DNA of 64,000 nt from Eucommia ulmoides (lineage: Eukaryota > Streptophyta > Magnoliopsida > Garryales > Eucommiaceae): NCBI GenBank assembly GCA_016647705.1, contig CM028325.1, forward strand, positions 26,398,474 through 26,462,473, given 5' to 3'. Positions 22,365-31,878 of the stretch are shown here, piece after piece. The translations under genes and the position numbers were made by a program. The notes under the pieces were generated by a model. The model saw only the letters and a program-made list of their open reading frames with translations. It was not told where the DNA came from and did not search any database. Within the stretch, counting starts at the first letter, position 1. Each line of letters starts with the position of its first letter.

Positions 22365-24190
22365 CGTTAATCTCAAAAACTGTGATTGTTCCTACACATT
22401 AAATATTTTAACAACCCAAACATCACCACCGACACGGAAATCAAATTGAATATGTAAGAACACAAATCGAAGATGTGATTTTTACTACGCATTAACAATC
22501 CTAATAAACCAATCATCAACGATGAAAATAGGGAGATGGAAATTCAAAAATCCAAGACACCATTTTGTGATTTTCACTGCACATTAAATATTTTAACAAC
22601 CAAAACATCACCACCGACACGGAACCAAATTGAAATATAAGAACACAAATCAAAAATGTGATTTTTGATATGCATTAACAATCCTAATTAACTAATCGTC
22701 AACGATGAAAATAGAGAGATGGAAATTCAAAAATTTAAGACACTAATTTGTGATTTTTACTGCACATTAAATATCTTAGCAACCTAAATATCACCACCGA
22801 CACGGAAACCAAATTGAATATGTAAGAACACGAATTGAAGATGTGATTTTTGCCACACATTAACAATCCTAATAAATCAATCGTCAATGATGAAAATAGG
22901 GAGATGGAAATTCAAAAATCCAAGACACCATTTTGTGATTTTTACTGCACATGAAATATCTTAATAACCAAACCATCACCATCGACATAGAACCAAATTG
23001 AAATGTAAGAACACGAATCGAAGATGTGATTTTTTATACGCATTAACAATCGTAATAAACTAATCATCAAAGATGAAGATGAAAATAGGGAGATGGAAAT
23101 TCAAAAATTGAAGACACCATTTTGTGATTTTCACTGCACATTAAATATCTTAACAACCAAACCATCACCACCGACACGAAACCAAATTGAAATATAAGAA
23201 CACGAATCAAAAATGTGATTTTTGATACGCATTAACAATCCTAATTAACTAATCGTCAATGATGAAAATAGGGAGATGGAAATTAAAAAATTCAAGACAC
23301 CAATTTGTGATTTTTACTGCACATTAAATATCTTAACAACCCAAACATCACCACCGACACGGAAACCAAATTGAATATGTAAGAACACGAATTGAAGATG
23401 TGATTTTTGCCACGCATTAACAATCCTAATAAATCAATCGTCAACGATGAAAATAGGGAGATGGAAATTCAAAAATCCAAGACACCAATTTGTGATTTTT
23501 ATTGCACATTAAATATCTTAACAACCAAAACATCACCATCGACAACGAACCAAATTCAAATGTAAGAACACGAATCGAAGATGTGATTTTTGATATGCAT
23601 TAAAAATCATATTAAACCAATCGTCAACAATGAAAATAGGGAGATGGAATTTCAAAAATTGAAGATACCATTTTGTGATTTTTACTGCACATTAAATATC
23701 TTAACAACCAAAACATCACCGCCAACACGGAACCAAATTGAAATATAAGAACACGTATCGAAATGTGATTTTTGATACGCATTAACAATCCTAATTAACC
23801 AATTGTCAACGATGAAAATAGGGAGATGGAAATTCAAAAATTGAAGACACCAATTTGTGATTTTTATTGCACATTAAATATCTTAATAACTCAAACTTCA
23901 CAAATTACATGGAGCCAAAGTGAAATATAAGAACACAAATCTAAAATGTGATTTTTGATATGCATTAACAATCCTAATTAACCAATCGTCAACGATGAAA
24001 ATAGGAAGATAGAAATTCAAAAATTCAAGACACCAATTTGTAATTTTTGTTGCACATTAAATATCTTAACAACTCAAACTTAACAAATTACATGGAGCCA
24101 AAGAGAAATATAAGAACACAAATCGAAAATGTGATTTTTGATACGCATTAACAATCCTAATTAACCAATCGACGATTAACTAAACATCGA
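22365..24190 (+). repeat. Tandem array, about ten copies of a 185-bp unit
   Basis: The landmark CATTAACAATCCTAAT recurs at about 22484, 22672, 22858, 23041, 23230, 23415, 23600, 23780, 23963 and 24147 (spacing 180-189 bp). Each unit also contains CATCACCACCGACACGGA and GATGAAAATAGGGAGATGGAA. Units differ by scattered substitutions and small indels. Weaker, broken units continue to about 24710. Confidence 0.93.
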
Positions 24191-25200
24191 TTCATACATC
24201 ACAGTAACGATCTTGATTGACAACCCTACATCAATAATGAAAAGTAACAAGATGTCATACAAAACAAGACTTCCATTGTTGATTTCTGCTACATAGTGAA
24301 AAACTTATTAAATCAAACATCAACGAGAAAAAGAGAAAGAAGAACGACAATTAAGATGGAAAATTGAATGTGTAATGTACAGTTATATTTTTTCTGCAAA
24401 CACCCAATTCAACTCTTGAGAATGAACAAACCCATATCAATGTTCAATTTTTGCACATCAATCAATATGTCAAGAAATCAATCACCGATTTTTGCTACAC
24501 AATGGTCATGAGTCCCTAAACCCTAAATGACGATTACATTGGATAAGATGAAACTTACCAAAAAAAACTTACCGATGGCTTGGAATAGACAGCGGCGGCG
24601 GATAGGAATCAGAGCAAAATTCAAGAACATGACCTCAATATGTAATTTTTACTGCACATTAACCATCTCAACAATCCATACATCAGCAATGAAGAGGAAG
24701 AGAGGGAAATACACAATTACTCACTGAAATTATTGCTAGGGTTTTATTGCCTTTTTCTTCAAATCAGAAATCTACTGTTAACCGATTTAAATTGGTTTGC
24801 TACGAAGGTACCCACCGGTGATGGACTACTGCAAGGGTTTTCTGCCGGACCGTCCTGCCTCAAGGTCGTCGTCGAAGGTAGACAACGGCATTGCACAGTG
24901 TTTCGATAGGCGCCGACGATGGGTAGGCGTTTGATGGACGATTGAGACGACAATGGAAGATGGCGACTAGGGAATTTCCAATGCTCTGAACTCTTCACGC
25001 GTGCTCGAAAATGGAAAGTTGTTAATTTGGTTTTTCCCCCTCAAAATACCCTACCATGTATAAATAGCATCATGCACTTGCCCTAGGTTTTGAAACACAC
25101 GGCTTTCGGTTGGGGTTTCTACAAATGAAAATGTTAGAATGGGTATATTATCAATATAGTAGTGGACTTTGGGGCCCATATTAAAAGACCCAAGAATTAA

Positions 25201-25818
25201 TTGAGGATATTTTTTATATAAAAATAATATATTTTCAGAATTAGAGTTTTCATAAAATAAAAAAGATGAGTGATGATAAATTTGAAAAGTAATAGACTTT
25301 TGCTACCCAAAAAATATCACCCATAAATTATTAAAATTGTATGGTTAATATAATTTCAAAAAATTATCAAATTAAACTTAAAAAAATAACTTCAAATACC
25401 ACTATTTTATTTATATATATCGAACGAATAGTACTTTTAAATAGTATCTACCCGTAATATATACATCTTTATATTTACTGGAATTGCCAATAATATTTTC
25501 ATGCTAAAATTAAAAATTAAAAACTAAAATAATAATATTATTACATTGCCTAGAAAGTTAAATATTTCAAGACTTGTAACCAAGTGGATATATATTTAGC
25601 CTTTTTTGTAGAAGGTAGAGTTCAATCCCCTCCTTCAAGACATGTAGAAAAAAAAATAGAAAGTAAAATAAAATTTATTTATTTGAATTATGTCAATGGA
25701 GTGCAATTGGACATTTTGGAAGTGCCATTAATTGATTCTTTATAAAAATTAGAATTTAAAATTAAAAAATCTTGCATTATTTATAAATAACAAACGGAAT
25801 TTTTAAATTCAAAAACAG
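25201..25818. other. AT-rich spacer
   Basis: No gene. A short tRNA-like segment lies at 25570-25655 (listed separately). From about 25735 (AATTTAAAATTAAAAAAT) the sequence resembles DNA just upstream of F-box gene 1 near 9652, so this may be original promoter-side flank of gene 2, separated from it by the MULE. Confidence 0.35.
25570..25655 (+). mobile_element. Possible short tRNA-derived SINE
   Basis: TAACCAAGTGG (A-box-like) and GAGTTCAATCC (B-box-like) lie about 45 bases apart and are followed by a poly-A run. No target duplication was identified. Confidence 0.35.
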
Positions 25819-26153
25819 TTTATTTATGGGTTAATTACACTTTACCCTCTATGGTTTGGCCCATTTGCACTTTATCCCCTGTGATTCAAGCGTCGCCATT
25901 TACCCCTCCTGTAGTCTTGGGTCTAAATCCAAATCTAACACTTTCTGTCAAAATTGACAGAAGTATGCCTCACGCGCCAGCAACGAGGATAGACGTGTTT
26001 TTTGTGTTTTTTCCCTCAAAAATATATTTTCCTTGTTTCCATTTTACCCTCCATATTTCTCTATATAAGTCCAACATTTCTCACTCATTTTTTGCACCAA
26101 ACCAACACTTCTCACTTAATTGTTTTCATCCACAATTCATATTTTTACTTTTC

Positions 26154-26505
26154 ATGTCTTCTTCAAGTATTTATGGAAGTGATTTCGGGAAAAAAAATGC
26201 AAATATGATCGAATAGCCGACTTAAAAGTCGTTCAAAGTGAGAGACCTTCAAAAGAACAATGGTACTAGGATATAGCAACAAAAGACGCAACTCATTTTT
26301 GGGTTGGTATGAAGATAAAGTTCCGTTCAAAGGAAAATAGGAAATTAACGAAGTTAGTGATGGAGATTATTTTCTTCTCAAAAAACGATTGGAAAAATTA
26401 GAAGTGAAGATTCAAATCATTGAAGTAAATCATGTCATTTTTCAAAAAATTGTGTTTTGTGTGTTTATTGTTGCAATTTTAGCTATGTTCATGCTAATGA
26501 AATGA
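26154..26505 (+). pseudogene. MULE-associated small protein gene (GRF zinc-finger-like tail), broken
   Basis: The frame near the 3' end reads GDYFLLKKRLEKLEVKIQ...., then a hydrophobic segment (VFCVFIVAILAMFMLMK) and a stop at 26503-26505. A coiled coil plus a C-terminal membrane segment is the layout of plant GRF-type zinc-finger proteins. The upstream part is frameshifted, and the zinc-binding residues are not recoverable with confidence. The identity is inferred from layout rather than a complete domain. Confidence 0.45.
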
Positions 26506-26740
26506 ATGTATGAATGTGTAATCTTTGAAGTAATGAAATTCGAATGATCCATCTTTTGTTTGTTCATCATCCATCAAGTTCAAAATAATGATTATCTGAT
26601 ATATATCAAATTACATAATTTCATTACAATACACCAATTTAATATATCAAAATACATTCATAAGTACATTTAAATCATAAAAAAATTATAATGTACCATG
26701 TCATTACATAATTTTTCATCAAAATACTTCAAAATAGCTG

Positions 26741-27160
26741 TCCAAACACAATACAAAAACCTATGCAAAATGCCAACCGTCCAAAAAAAAAAACACTACA
26801 AACTTGCGACATTAACACCAAGCCAAAATCCAACCCTTTCTACTTGTCCACACAGTCCAAACGTTGTCCAAAAACATAGTCCACACTATCCAAACACAGT
26901 ACAAAAAATCTATGCAAAATCCCAACCGTCCAAAAAAAAAAAAACACTACAAACTTGCAACATTAACACCAAGCCAAAATCCAACCCTTTCTACCTATCC
27001 ACACAGTCCAAACGTTGTCCAAAAAAATAGTCCAAATGTTGTCCAAAAAATTAGTCCACACAATCCAAATGCTATCCAAAAAAGGTTGTCCAAAAAACGC
27101 TGTCGAAAAAAAGTTGTCCAAAAAACGTTGTCCAAAAAACATTTTCCAAACCTACAACAG
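26741..27160 (+). repeat. 148-bp duplication and GTTGTCCAAAAAA short repeats
   Basis: Two copies starting TCCAAACACA(A/G)TACAAAAA (26741 and 26889, period 148 bp) are followed by many TTGTCCAAAAAACG-like units of about 15-20 bp up to 27150. This occupies the position where the rest of the transposase gene would be expected. Confidence 0.85.
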
Positions 27161-27289
27161 TAACACTCAACACAATAATGGCAACAATACACCAATTCTA
27201 GATATCCAAACACAGTATTTTTGTGCTCAAAATATGTGCTCAAAAAGTGTGTTTTCTATCCAAACACAATAATGGCTCAAAAAAACTGT

Positions 27290-28051
27290 CTAAAAGTACA
27301 TTTTATGATCATGTCCAAAAAAAGTAATTTGTTGCACCAGAAACTTACTTCAAAAAACACACATCTAACCCAATAATCGGTCTGCAACTAGCAAGAAATC
27401 TCTCTTTCTAACCTCCAACTCACATATATTCTCTGAAAAATTGGTGGGGGCAACTCAATCCCAGGGCCAACCTCAACCATAGGTCTATGTTCAGTTGTGA
27501 TAACAAAAACACTACCTGGGTTGCACTGCCAAACCATTTTAGCATAATCTCTCAATTTTGCATATTGTACCGTTTAATCACCTTCGATAGCCTCTCTCAC
27601 CTTCTGTTTAGCCCTATACAATTGCCACTTACTAACTTTCACATTCAGGTCCCTCTGTACTGTACTTTTCATTTGACTCACCTTCCATGTTAGATCATCC
27701 GTAATTGCATGAAGATACTTTTGAGAGAGGTATCTTGAGTTCACTTGATTGATCAGATTCATCACGCTCTTCTTTATTAGATTCGTTACTCTCATCAACA
27801 TCATCAACATTAAAAGTAGGATCATCACTCTCATTTAATTCATGTTCTTCTTCAAGCTTTTGTTCATTAACGACTTGCCCATTAGTCTCTCCATATAAGA
27901 TTACCCTAAAATGTTGACCTTCATTATGCAATCGAACTAAGTCAAGCACATCATTATCAGTTTTAATTCTCCTTAACATCTCGATTTTAGGCATTTTGAA
28001 GTATAAATGAGTTAAACCATCATACCCTAATTCTTTGAAAAAATGTTCCAT
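27290..28051 (-). pseudogene. MuDR-family transposase, N-terminal part
   Basis: The ATG at 28051 opens a frame (118 residues) with an N-terminal PB1-like plant MULE region and an acidic linker. A shifted frame continues with SRYLSQKYLHAITDDLTWKV and RDLNVKVSKWQLYRAKQKVREAIEGD, the conserved DNA-binding segment of MuDR transposases. It goes on with QYAKLRDYAKMVWQCNPGS and FLASCRPIIGLDVCFLK. The latter holds the first acidic residue of the DDE catalytic triad. Homology ends there near 27300, so the remaining catalytic domain, the second D, the E and the zinc finger are missing. The element cannot move by itself. Confidence 0.88.
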
Positions 28052-28646
28052 TCAATAAAAGACCAACAATTACCATCACAATTAAATTGGTATTCTACAT
28101 CCCCCCAACATAATGTAAAGTTGGGCTAAAGTTGAAGTACCCCCCATGGTGTATCTCAAGGTTGAACAAAGACATCTGCAAAATTTATAAGCAAAAAACA
28201 CACTTTTCATTAGTATAAACCAGGTATGGGAGGACAAGGGGACAAAACTTAAGTCAATAAATGATTAAAAAATGATAAAGGCAAAAAGGGACAAAGTGGA
28301 CCACATTTCAACAATATCAAGGCAAACAAGAGACAAAGAGGACCACATTTCAGCAATATGTTTTGGGAGATAGTAGGAATCTTGACATTAAATAAATACA
28401 AATGTGATGTGGGGAACAAGGGGACCTACTAAACAAATCCAATTGAAAAATGAGGACCATTTCATATCAAATTCAGTAATCAATGATTAGGAATCAAAAG
28501 CAAAAAAACATTTGCATGCAATTCATGTTCGCCAAACCCACATTACACATGCACAGTTCAGTTCAATCAAACAAGATCAAATTCTAAGTATGAAAACCCT
28601 AAATTTCACTATCAAAAACATTCAGAAGATCAGCCCTAATTTATAC

Positions 28647-29625
28647 TAGGGGTGTTCACAGTGCAGTTCAGCGCGGTTTTGTTGATTTTGGGTCCCTGAA
28701 CCGAGGTCCTCGGTTTCTCTATGTTAGAAACCGCTCCCTGACAGTTCGGTGTCTGTACATTGAATTAACTGAATGGCAATTTTCAGGCGATTTTCGGGGC
28801 GGTTTCGATTTTTTTTAGTCAAAAAATAAGAATAGTAAGCAAAAAAAAAAATCAAACAACAGAAAAACAGAAATAGAAACCAGCAACAAAAAAATTGAAA
28901 ACAAGTTTCATGGAGGATTTGAGATCGGTAACAAATTGAGAGAAAATGAAGAAAACATACCAGATCTGCTATAAGGCGACGGCAGATTTGTGAGGACGAA
29001 GTCGAATCTGCGACAGTGATGGAGGATATGAGAGTTGTGACGTCCATGGAAGATTTGAGAGCTGCGAGCTACGAGGCAGAAACAACGAACGAGAGCAACG
29101 ATTCGTCGATTACGATGGCGATGGTTGAGGTCCTTGACGAGCGTGGGATGAGAACCTCTGCGACGGATCTGCCATGGTACGATTAGGGCAGTGATGGTTG
29201 CGATTTAGGGTTGTGATCTGTTCTCGCGGATGGGAGGAGGAGGACGACGACGTAGCGGGGAGGAGGAAAATGTCGCGACAAAGGCTGCGAAGGGTTCGAC
29301 TGGAAGGAGAGAAAGGAAAAAGAGGAGTGAGGACGTTTTGGTGTAAGAAGTCCGAAGTGAAGAATGAGGCGGATAGGATTCCTATCATGTATTATGAGCG
29401 TATGTATATATATAAACCCCCAAAACAATGACATTGTAGGGGGTCGGCGCTGTTCAGTGTGAACCGCGGTTCACAAGTCTTGAACCCGCCAACCGAACCG
29501 AGGGTCGGTTTTTTGCGAAAAATGAACCGATCCTGGCAGTTTTTTTTGCAGGGGCGGGTTTTTTTAGTTTTTTTTAGTCGGTTTGGCTCGGTTTTTCAGT
29601 TTGTCGATTTTTTTGAACACCCCTA
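28647..29625. mobile_element. Non-autonomous hAT element, 979 bp, nested in the MULE
   Basis: The termini TAGGGGTGTTCA are perfect inverted repeats, and ATTTATAC (8 bp) is duplicated at 28639-28646 and 29626-29633. Both are hallmarks of the hAT superfamily. Subterminal GGTTCGG/CCGAACC-type motifs are frequent at both ends. No transposase frame is present. Confidence 0.92.
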
Positions 29626-30488
29626 ATTTATACTGATTTTTGTCAAACAAGTTGCACCAAAAACTTTCGAAAGTCATTCCAGTTCAGAAGATGAAAATGA
29701 GAAACATGAAAACCCTAAATTTCGAAAGTCATTGCAGTTCACGAAAACCCCTATTTTCGGAACATGAAAACCCACATTTTCGAAACGTCAAAACTTAGAA
29801 TATCAATTAACATGAAGAAAATACAATTTTTTTACCTTCAACAATGAAATCCTAGCTGCCAATCGTAGATTTCTTTCAACACTCTTCAATAATCGAACAG
29901 ATATTGCACGATTCTTCCAAAACCCTATTATCGTACATTCTCGGATCTGGCGTAAACTGCAAAAGAAATCGAAGAATATGAGATCGAAATGAACAAAATG
30001 AACGCGAAATATGGGAAATGAACGGAAAAAATGAGAAAAATCAAATAATTGGAGAACGATCTAGGGTTATCGTTCTCAGATTTAGAAGTATTGTGAGGTG
30101 AACTACCTTTGGTTCTCAGATCTGCATGAACGATAGTTTGCGAGTGAAGAACGTGTTAAAGATAGAAGGATTTTGCGATCATCTAGTGGAATGACGGTGA
30201 GAAAGTGAGGAACGTCAGTGCAAAAGTGAGGAACGATGGTGAGGAAGTGAAGAGATGGTGCAGAGGCTGAGAGCTTCGGATGAGAAATGGGTAGGGTTTT
30301 GATGAGGAAAAAACATCTAAGTGTTAAGATATAAAGAAAGGTAAAATCGACATTCCACGATTTCCATTAATGGAGTGAGGGTTGTACTTAGGTCCACAAA
30401 CTATAGGGGGGTAAGTGGCGATGTTTGAACCACAAGAGAGTAAAGTACAAATGGGCCAAACTATAGGGGATAAAGTGTAATTAACCCT

Positions 30489-30616
30489 TTATTTATTAGT
30501 GATTCCCTCATGCAATCGCCCTCCACTCGGCCAGTACTACTACTACTCGTCGACGACCACCTCTTCATTCTCTAAAACCGTCGGTAGCCACGAGTAGCAT
30601 TCCAGCGATACTGATA
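30489..30616 (+). promoter_or_regulatory. Residual leader/promoter segment of F-box gene 2
   Basis: Only 119 bp separate the MULE target duplication from the ATG. The segment CCTCATGCAATCGCC...CTCGTCGACGACCACCTCTTCATTCTC is homologous to 9670-9760 before gene 1, so it is the conserved 5'UTR or core promoter. Any upstream promoter elements now lie beyond, or within, the MULE. Confidence 0.55.
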
Positions 30617-31876
30617 ATGGCAGAGACGATCGCTGTTGATTGGTCTAAACTCCCTCAAGTTCCACTGACGACGATCGCCAAATGCCTCGACACTTCCATT
30701 GACACTCTTAGGCTCAGATCGGTTTGCGCCGCATGGAGATCCTCGATCGCTCCGTTCCAAATCATCCCGCCGTTGCCGATGGTTCTCCCTTTCCCCATCG
30801 CACCCAACCCCGCCCTCAACAGGAAACGCCGCGGCCACTATTCTCTGAAATGGAGCACCATCTACTTTGTCCAACCTCCGCCGGACGAAACTCCAAGACC
30901 GAAGGCTTCGAAATCGGAAACTCCCAAGGGATGGTTGCTTAGGGTTGAAGAGTCAGGGGATGGAAAAATGCGTCCTCTGAATGTGCTCTCGAGGATTTTG
31001 ACGGAGAAAGTCCCGGAGAAGTTCCCTAAGGTACTGAACTTGCTCAATTTCCGTGTATCTGAAATTGGCAAAGTCCATAGTATGGATTTCGTTGACTTAA
31101 CCACGAACATTGAGAGGGATTTTAATGAGCTTAAGTCCATGTTATTCAAGAAAGTTGTTATTTCATCTACTCCTTGGACCGCGAATGGTGATCATTATGC
31201 GGTTATGGCTATCCATGGAACGAAATTGGGGTTTATCGAGTTAGGATCTACATGGAGCGCAATTGATGATTCTAAACAATCTTATTATGATGATATTGTT
31301 TATTTCAAAGGGCAATTCTGTGCGGTGGATAGTAAAGGGAGGGCTGTGGTTATTAGCACCGACTTGAAGGCAAAAGAAATTGCGATGCCGCTGTATGGTG
31401 GTGGCCAATTCAAGAGATTGGTGGTATCAGGCAGTGACCTCTATTTGATTGATAGGTACATTGATTCAGCAGATTACATTTACTTTGATGAGACTTTTGG
31501 TCCATGTCCAGTTGCAGAGATTGATCCTGATGCACCAGTTCATTTGCAAATTTATAAGCTTAATGAGGAGGACAAAGAATGGGAGTGGGTTGAGAGCTTG
31601 GGTGATGACGTGTTTTTCATTGGTGATGACTGTTCTTTTGCTGTATCGGCTCTGGGTTTTGCAGGGTTGAAGGGCAACTGTGTATATTTCTCCGAAGATA
31701 TGCTCTATGGTAGCAATGAAACTGATACCAACCTGGGGGAACTATGCATTGACACCTCTCTCTATTGCTTAGAGAGTACTAGATGTGGGCCGATTGCATC
31801 TTTCCCGGACCATTCGCAGATTTTCTGGACTTCACCCGCTTGGCTTAAACCAAATCCCCTTGCATCAAAGAAATAA
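30617..31876 (+). CDS. F-box protein with DUF295 domain (paralog 2)
   Basis: The predicted protein has 419 residues and is collinear with the gene at 9796. It has an F-box at about 8-45 (DWSKLPQVPLTTIAKCLDT...LRSVCAAWRSS) and a DUF295 region at about 70-395 with STPWTANGDHYAVMAIHG, KLGFIELG, YFKGQFCAVD and GNCVYFSEDMLYGS...DTSLYCLE. It is expected to act as a substrate adaptor of an SCF ubiquitin ligase; the substrate is unknown. Relative to paralog 1 it has short indels in the variable parts (around residues 165 and 290), and no stop or frameshift, suggesting both copies are kept. Its TAA stop is two bases before a GTAAGT splice donor (31879), so the following intron lies in the 3'UTR. Confidence 0.93.
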   Translation: MAETIAVDWSKLPQVPLTTIAKCLDTSIDTLRLRSVCAAWRSSIAPFQIIPPLPMVLPFPIAPNPALNRKRRGHYSLKWSTIYFVQPPPDETPRPKASKSETPKGWLLRVEESGDGKMRPLNVLSRILTEKVPEKFPKVLNLLNFRVSEIGKVHSMDFVDLTTNIERDFNELKSMLFKKVVISSTPWTANGDHYAVMAIHGTKLGFIELGSTWSAIDDSKQSYYDDIVYFKGQFCAVDSKGRAVVISTDLKAKEIAMPLYGGGQFKRLVVSGSDLYLIDRYIDSADYIYFDETFGPCPVAEIDPDAPVHLQIYKLNEEDKEWEWVESLGDDVFFIGDDCSFAVSALGFAGLKGNCVYFSEDMLYGSNETDTNLGELCIDTSLYCLESTRCGPIASFPDHSQIFWTSPAWLKPNPLASKK

Positions 31877-31878
31877 GT

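Larger units (their letters stand above)
19196..25191. mobile_element. Mutator-like (Pack-MULE-type) element, 5996 bp
   Basis: AAGAATTAA flanks both ends (19187-19195 and 25192-25200), a 9-bp target duplication as made by Mutator transposases. The ends GGAATTTTTAATCAACACCC and (inverted) GGGTCTTTTAATATGGGCCC match at the start. Further collinear similarity continues inwards (CCCTAACA...AAACCCCAA(T/C)C...GTGTTTCAAA on both arms), indicating diverged terminal inverted repeats of about 130 bp. GC-rich leader-like DNA follows each arm (19500-19620 and 24760-25000), as is common in Pack-MULEs. No transposase is seen. It contains a PPR gene fragment and a 185-bp tandem array. Confidence 0.68.
25828..30488. 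mobile_element. MuDR-type MULE, 4661 bp, inactivated
   Basis: TTTATTTAT (9 bp) is duplicated exactly at 25819-25827 and 30489-30497. Terminal inverted repeats of about 95 bp start GGGTTAATTACACTTTA at both ends and share CTTTGGCCCATTT-like and GCGTCGCCA-like blocks. It contains a truncated transposase (- strand), a second degenerate gene (+ strand), tandem repeats and a nested hAT element. A 234-bp MITE at 42188 has the same ends. The right end stops 128 bp before the ATG of F-box gene 2. Confidence 0.9.

Noticed and set aside
22365..24190. CRISPR array
   Set aside because: Units are about 185-bp tandem satellite-like repeats without unique spacers, in a plant-type sequence.
24759..24998. 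79-residue - strand frame
   Set aside because: It lies in the GC-rich subterminal region of the Pack-MULE, with no recognisable protein.
25851..26216. 121-residue + strand frame
   Set aside because: It starts within the MULE terminal inverted repeat and is not protein-like. Only the later C-terminal stretch to 26505 in another frame looks coding-derived.
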